From: Microbacteriaceae bacterium
GTDB lineage: Bacteria; Actinomycetota; Actinomycetes; Actinomycetales; Microbacteriaceae
Assembly (NCBI GenBank): GCA_026785785.1
Contig: JAJAZI010000205.1
Coordinates: 1 to 5,587 of the forward strand
Length of the DNA: 5,587 bases
Direction: 5' to 3'
The first letter of the stretch is position 1, and the number at the start of each line of letters is the position of its first letter. Below, one piece after another: positions 3,908 to 5,587 of the stretch. Position numbers and translations under genes: made by a program. The notes under the pieces were generated by a model. The model made no database searches, had not been told where the DNA came from, and was given only the letters and a program-made list of their open reading frames with translations.

Positions 3908-5587
3908 ATGCCCGGATCGCCGCTCGATGCCAAGCTCAGCAGCGCGCTCGGCGGGCGCACGGCCGCGGCGCTGAAAAAGGGTCTCGGCCTCGACACGGTC
4001 GGCGACCTGCTCAGCCACTACCCGCGGCGGTACGCCAAGCGCGGAGAGCTCAGCGCCGTGACAGACCTGCCCACCGACGAAAACGTGACGATCGTCGCCC
4101 AGGTGCGCGGGGTGAGCGAGCGCAAGATGAAGGCCAGGAGCGGCTCGATCCTCGAGGTCCGGATCAGCGACGGCACCGGCATCCTCACCCTCACCTTCTT
4201 CAACCAGCCCTGGCGCCGGGCCGAACTGGTGACGGGAGCGCGCGGAATCTTCGCCGGCAAGGTCACCGACTACAAGGGAACCCGGCAGCTCGCCCACCCC
4301 GACTACGAACTCTTCCCGCCCGACGAGGAGCGCTCCGCCGACGACGCGAAGGCGTGGGCCGACGTGCCGATCCCGATCTACGCGGCCACGGCATCCGTCG
4401 CCTCCTGGCAGATCCAGAAGTCGATTGGGGTCGTGCTCGACACGCTCCCGCCGCTCGACGACCCCGTGCCCGACGAGGTGCGCTCCGCCCGCAAGCTCAT
4501 GGGCTACTCCCGCGCGGTCGAACTCATCCACCGCCCGGTGAAAGACGCCGACTGGGGTGCCGCTCGCAAGACTCTGCGGTTCCAGGAGGCTTTCGTGCTG
4601 CAGTCCGCACTGCTGGAGCAGCGCGCGCTGCTGCGCCTGCAGCTGGCCGAACCGCGTATCCCGGCGGCGGGCGGGCTGCTCGAGCGGTTCGACGCGAGAA
4701 TGCCGTTCACCCTCACCGGCGACCAGACGAGCGTCGGCGCGGAGGTCTCCTCCGACCTGGCGGCGGCCGTGCCGATGAACCGCCTCGTCCAGGGGGAGGT
4801 GGGCTCCGGTAAAACCATCGTCGCCCTGCGCGGGATGCTCGCGGTCGCCGAGTCCGGAGGCCAGTCGGCGCTGCTCGCCCCAACGGAGGTGCTCGCCGGG
4901 CAGCATCTGCGGTCGATCGTGAAGACTCTCGGGCCCGACCTCGCCGCGGAGCTGCGGCCGACGCTCGTCACAGGGCAGCTCACGGTCGCCGAGAGGCGCA
5001 AGGCCATGCTCGCGGTCGTGACAGGGCAGGCGCGCATCGTCATCGGAACCCACGCGCTGCTGAGCGACAGCCTCGACTTCTTCGACCTCGGCCTCGTCGT
5101 CGTGGACGAGCAGCACCGGTTCGGCGTCGAGCAGCGCGAGACCCTGCGCCGCAAGGGGCAAACGCCGCCGCACGTGCTCGTACTCACCGCGACGCCGATC
5201 CCGCGCACGGTCGCGATGACGGTGTTCGGCGACCTCGATGTCTCGACGATCGCCGAGCTGCCCTCCGGCCGCATCCCGATCGAGACCCACGTGGTGCCCC
5301 TCGCCGAAAAGCCGGGCTGGGCTCCGCGTATCTGGCAGCGCGTCGCCGAGGAGCTCGCGCTCGGGCGGCAGGCGTTCGTCGTCTGTCCCGCGATCGACAG
5401 CACCGTCGTCGAGGCGGAGGAGGGCGGCGCCCCGACGAGCGCGGATGCTGCCGACCCGGCGGCGCCGCGCGCGAATGTCACCGACACCCTCGCCGAGCTC
5501 CGCGCCAACCCGCAGCTGGTCTCCGCCCGCATCGCGGAGCTCCACGGCCGCATGCCGAGCGACCTGAAGGACGCCACGATGCGCGCG
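3908..5587 (+). CDS. recG: ATP-dependent DNA helicase RecG (3' truncated by window edge)
   Basis: 560 codons are open from the ATG at 3908 to the window end; full-length RecG is usually about 690-750 residues, so roughly the last fifth to quarter is missing. RecG remodels stalled forks, Holliday junctions, R-loops and D-loops. In order: LLSHYPRRYAKRGEL (about 34-48), leading into the wedge; the wedge OB-fold at about 58-135, ending in HPDYELFP; the Q-like motif PFTLTGDQ at 266-273; Walker A GEVGSGKT at 296-303 (Lys302); motif Ia LLAPTEVLAGQH at 322-333; the DExH box VVDEQHRFGVEQR at 398-410 (Asp400, Glu401); motif III LTATPIPRT at 426-434; MTVFGDLDVSTIAELPSGR at 437-455; and helicase domain 2 beginning with AFVVCPAID (about 489-497) and LHGRM (545-549). 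An Ala/Pro-rich stretch at about 502-524 lies between AFVVCPAID and LHGRM and looks like an insertion. All visible motor residues are intact. Confidence 0.96.
   Translation, partial: MPGSPLDAKLSSALGGRTAAALKKGLGLDTVGDLLSHYPRRYAKRGELSAVTDLPTDENVTIVAQVRGVSERKMKARSGSILEVRISDGTGILTLTFFNQPWRRAELVTGARGIFAGKVTDYKGTRQLAHPDYELFPPDEERSADDAKAWADVPIPIYAATASVASWQIQKSIGVVLDTLPPLDDPVPDEVRSARKLMGYSRAVELIHRPVKDADWGAARKTLRFQEAFVLQSALLEQRALLRLQLAEPRIPAAGGLLERFDARMPFTLTGDQTSVGAEVSSDLAAAVPMNRLVQGEVGSGKTIVALRGMLAVAESGGQSALLAPTEVLAGQHLRSIVKTLGPDLAAELRPTLVTGQLTVAERRKAMLAVVTGQARIVIGTHALLSDSLDFFDLGLVVVDEQHRFGVEQRETLRRKGQTPPHVLVLTATPIPRTVAMTVFGDLDVSTIAELPSGRIPIETHVVPLAEKPGWAPRIWQRVAEELALGRQAFVVCPAIDSTVVEAEEGGAPTSADAADPAAPRANVTDTLAELRANPQLVSARIAELHGRMPSDLKDATMRA

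Noticed and set aside
2728..3996. 422-residue minus-strand open frame opposite corA
   Set aside because: It is antisense to an intact corA with the GMN motif and both membrane segments. Its sequence has no transmembrane or catalytic signature.
3725..5545. 606-residue minus-strand open frame opposite recG
   Set aside because: It is the antisense shadow of a strongly supported recG, is rich in Arg/Gly/Asp/His without a recognisable fold, and has no start context.

Overview
This window is high-GC chromosomal DNA with short intergenic gaps and strong G/C bias at third codon positions. The protein signatures are actinobacterial. A member of Microbacteriaceae or a related family is my best guess from overall sequence feel, but no rRNA or lineage-specific marker is present to prove it. 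The window holds five protein genes: two partial at the edges and three complete. I see no tRNA or rRNA gene, CRISPR array, transposase, prophage gene or clear intrinsic terminator.

Layout, left to right. (1) The 3' end of thiL (thiamine-monophosphate kinase) runs off the left edge and ends at 317. (2) rsmD (16S rRNA m2G966 methyltransferase) lies on the minus strand, 880 down to 314. Its stop codon interlocks with that of thiL in a single CTAG. (3) An 87-bp divergent intergenic region (881-967) contains a 13-bp perfect inverted repeat and a repeated 8-mer. (4) An acyl-CoA dehydrogenase gene (968-2680) aligns, from memory, with mitochondrial VLCAD along its whole length, including the extra C-terminal domain. 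(5) After 53 bp comes a CorA-family divalent-cation channel gene (2734-3864). (6) After 43 bp comes recG (3908 to the right edge), the branched-DNA helicase, cut before its C-terminal end.

The genes do not form an evident single pathway. They are housekeeping functions (cofactor phosphorylation, rRNA modification, fatty-acid oxidation, Mg2+ transport, replication-fork and recombination repair) packed closely together. thiL, recG and rsmD are often near one another in actinobacterial chromosomes. Here rsmD is inverted and separated from recG by the dehydrogenase and corA.

The most informative non-coding signal is at the starts. corA and recG each have a TANNNT -10-like hexamer exactly 6 nt before the ATG and no Shine-Dalgarno sequence. 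rsmD has one 7 nt before its ATG. This is the arrangement expected of leaderless actinobacterial transcripts. I found no convincing evidence of a previously undescribed system here.
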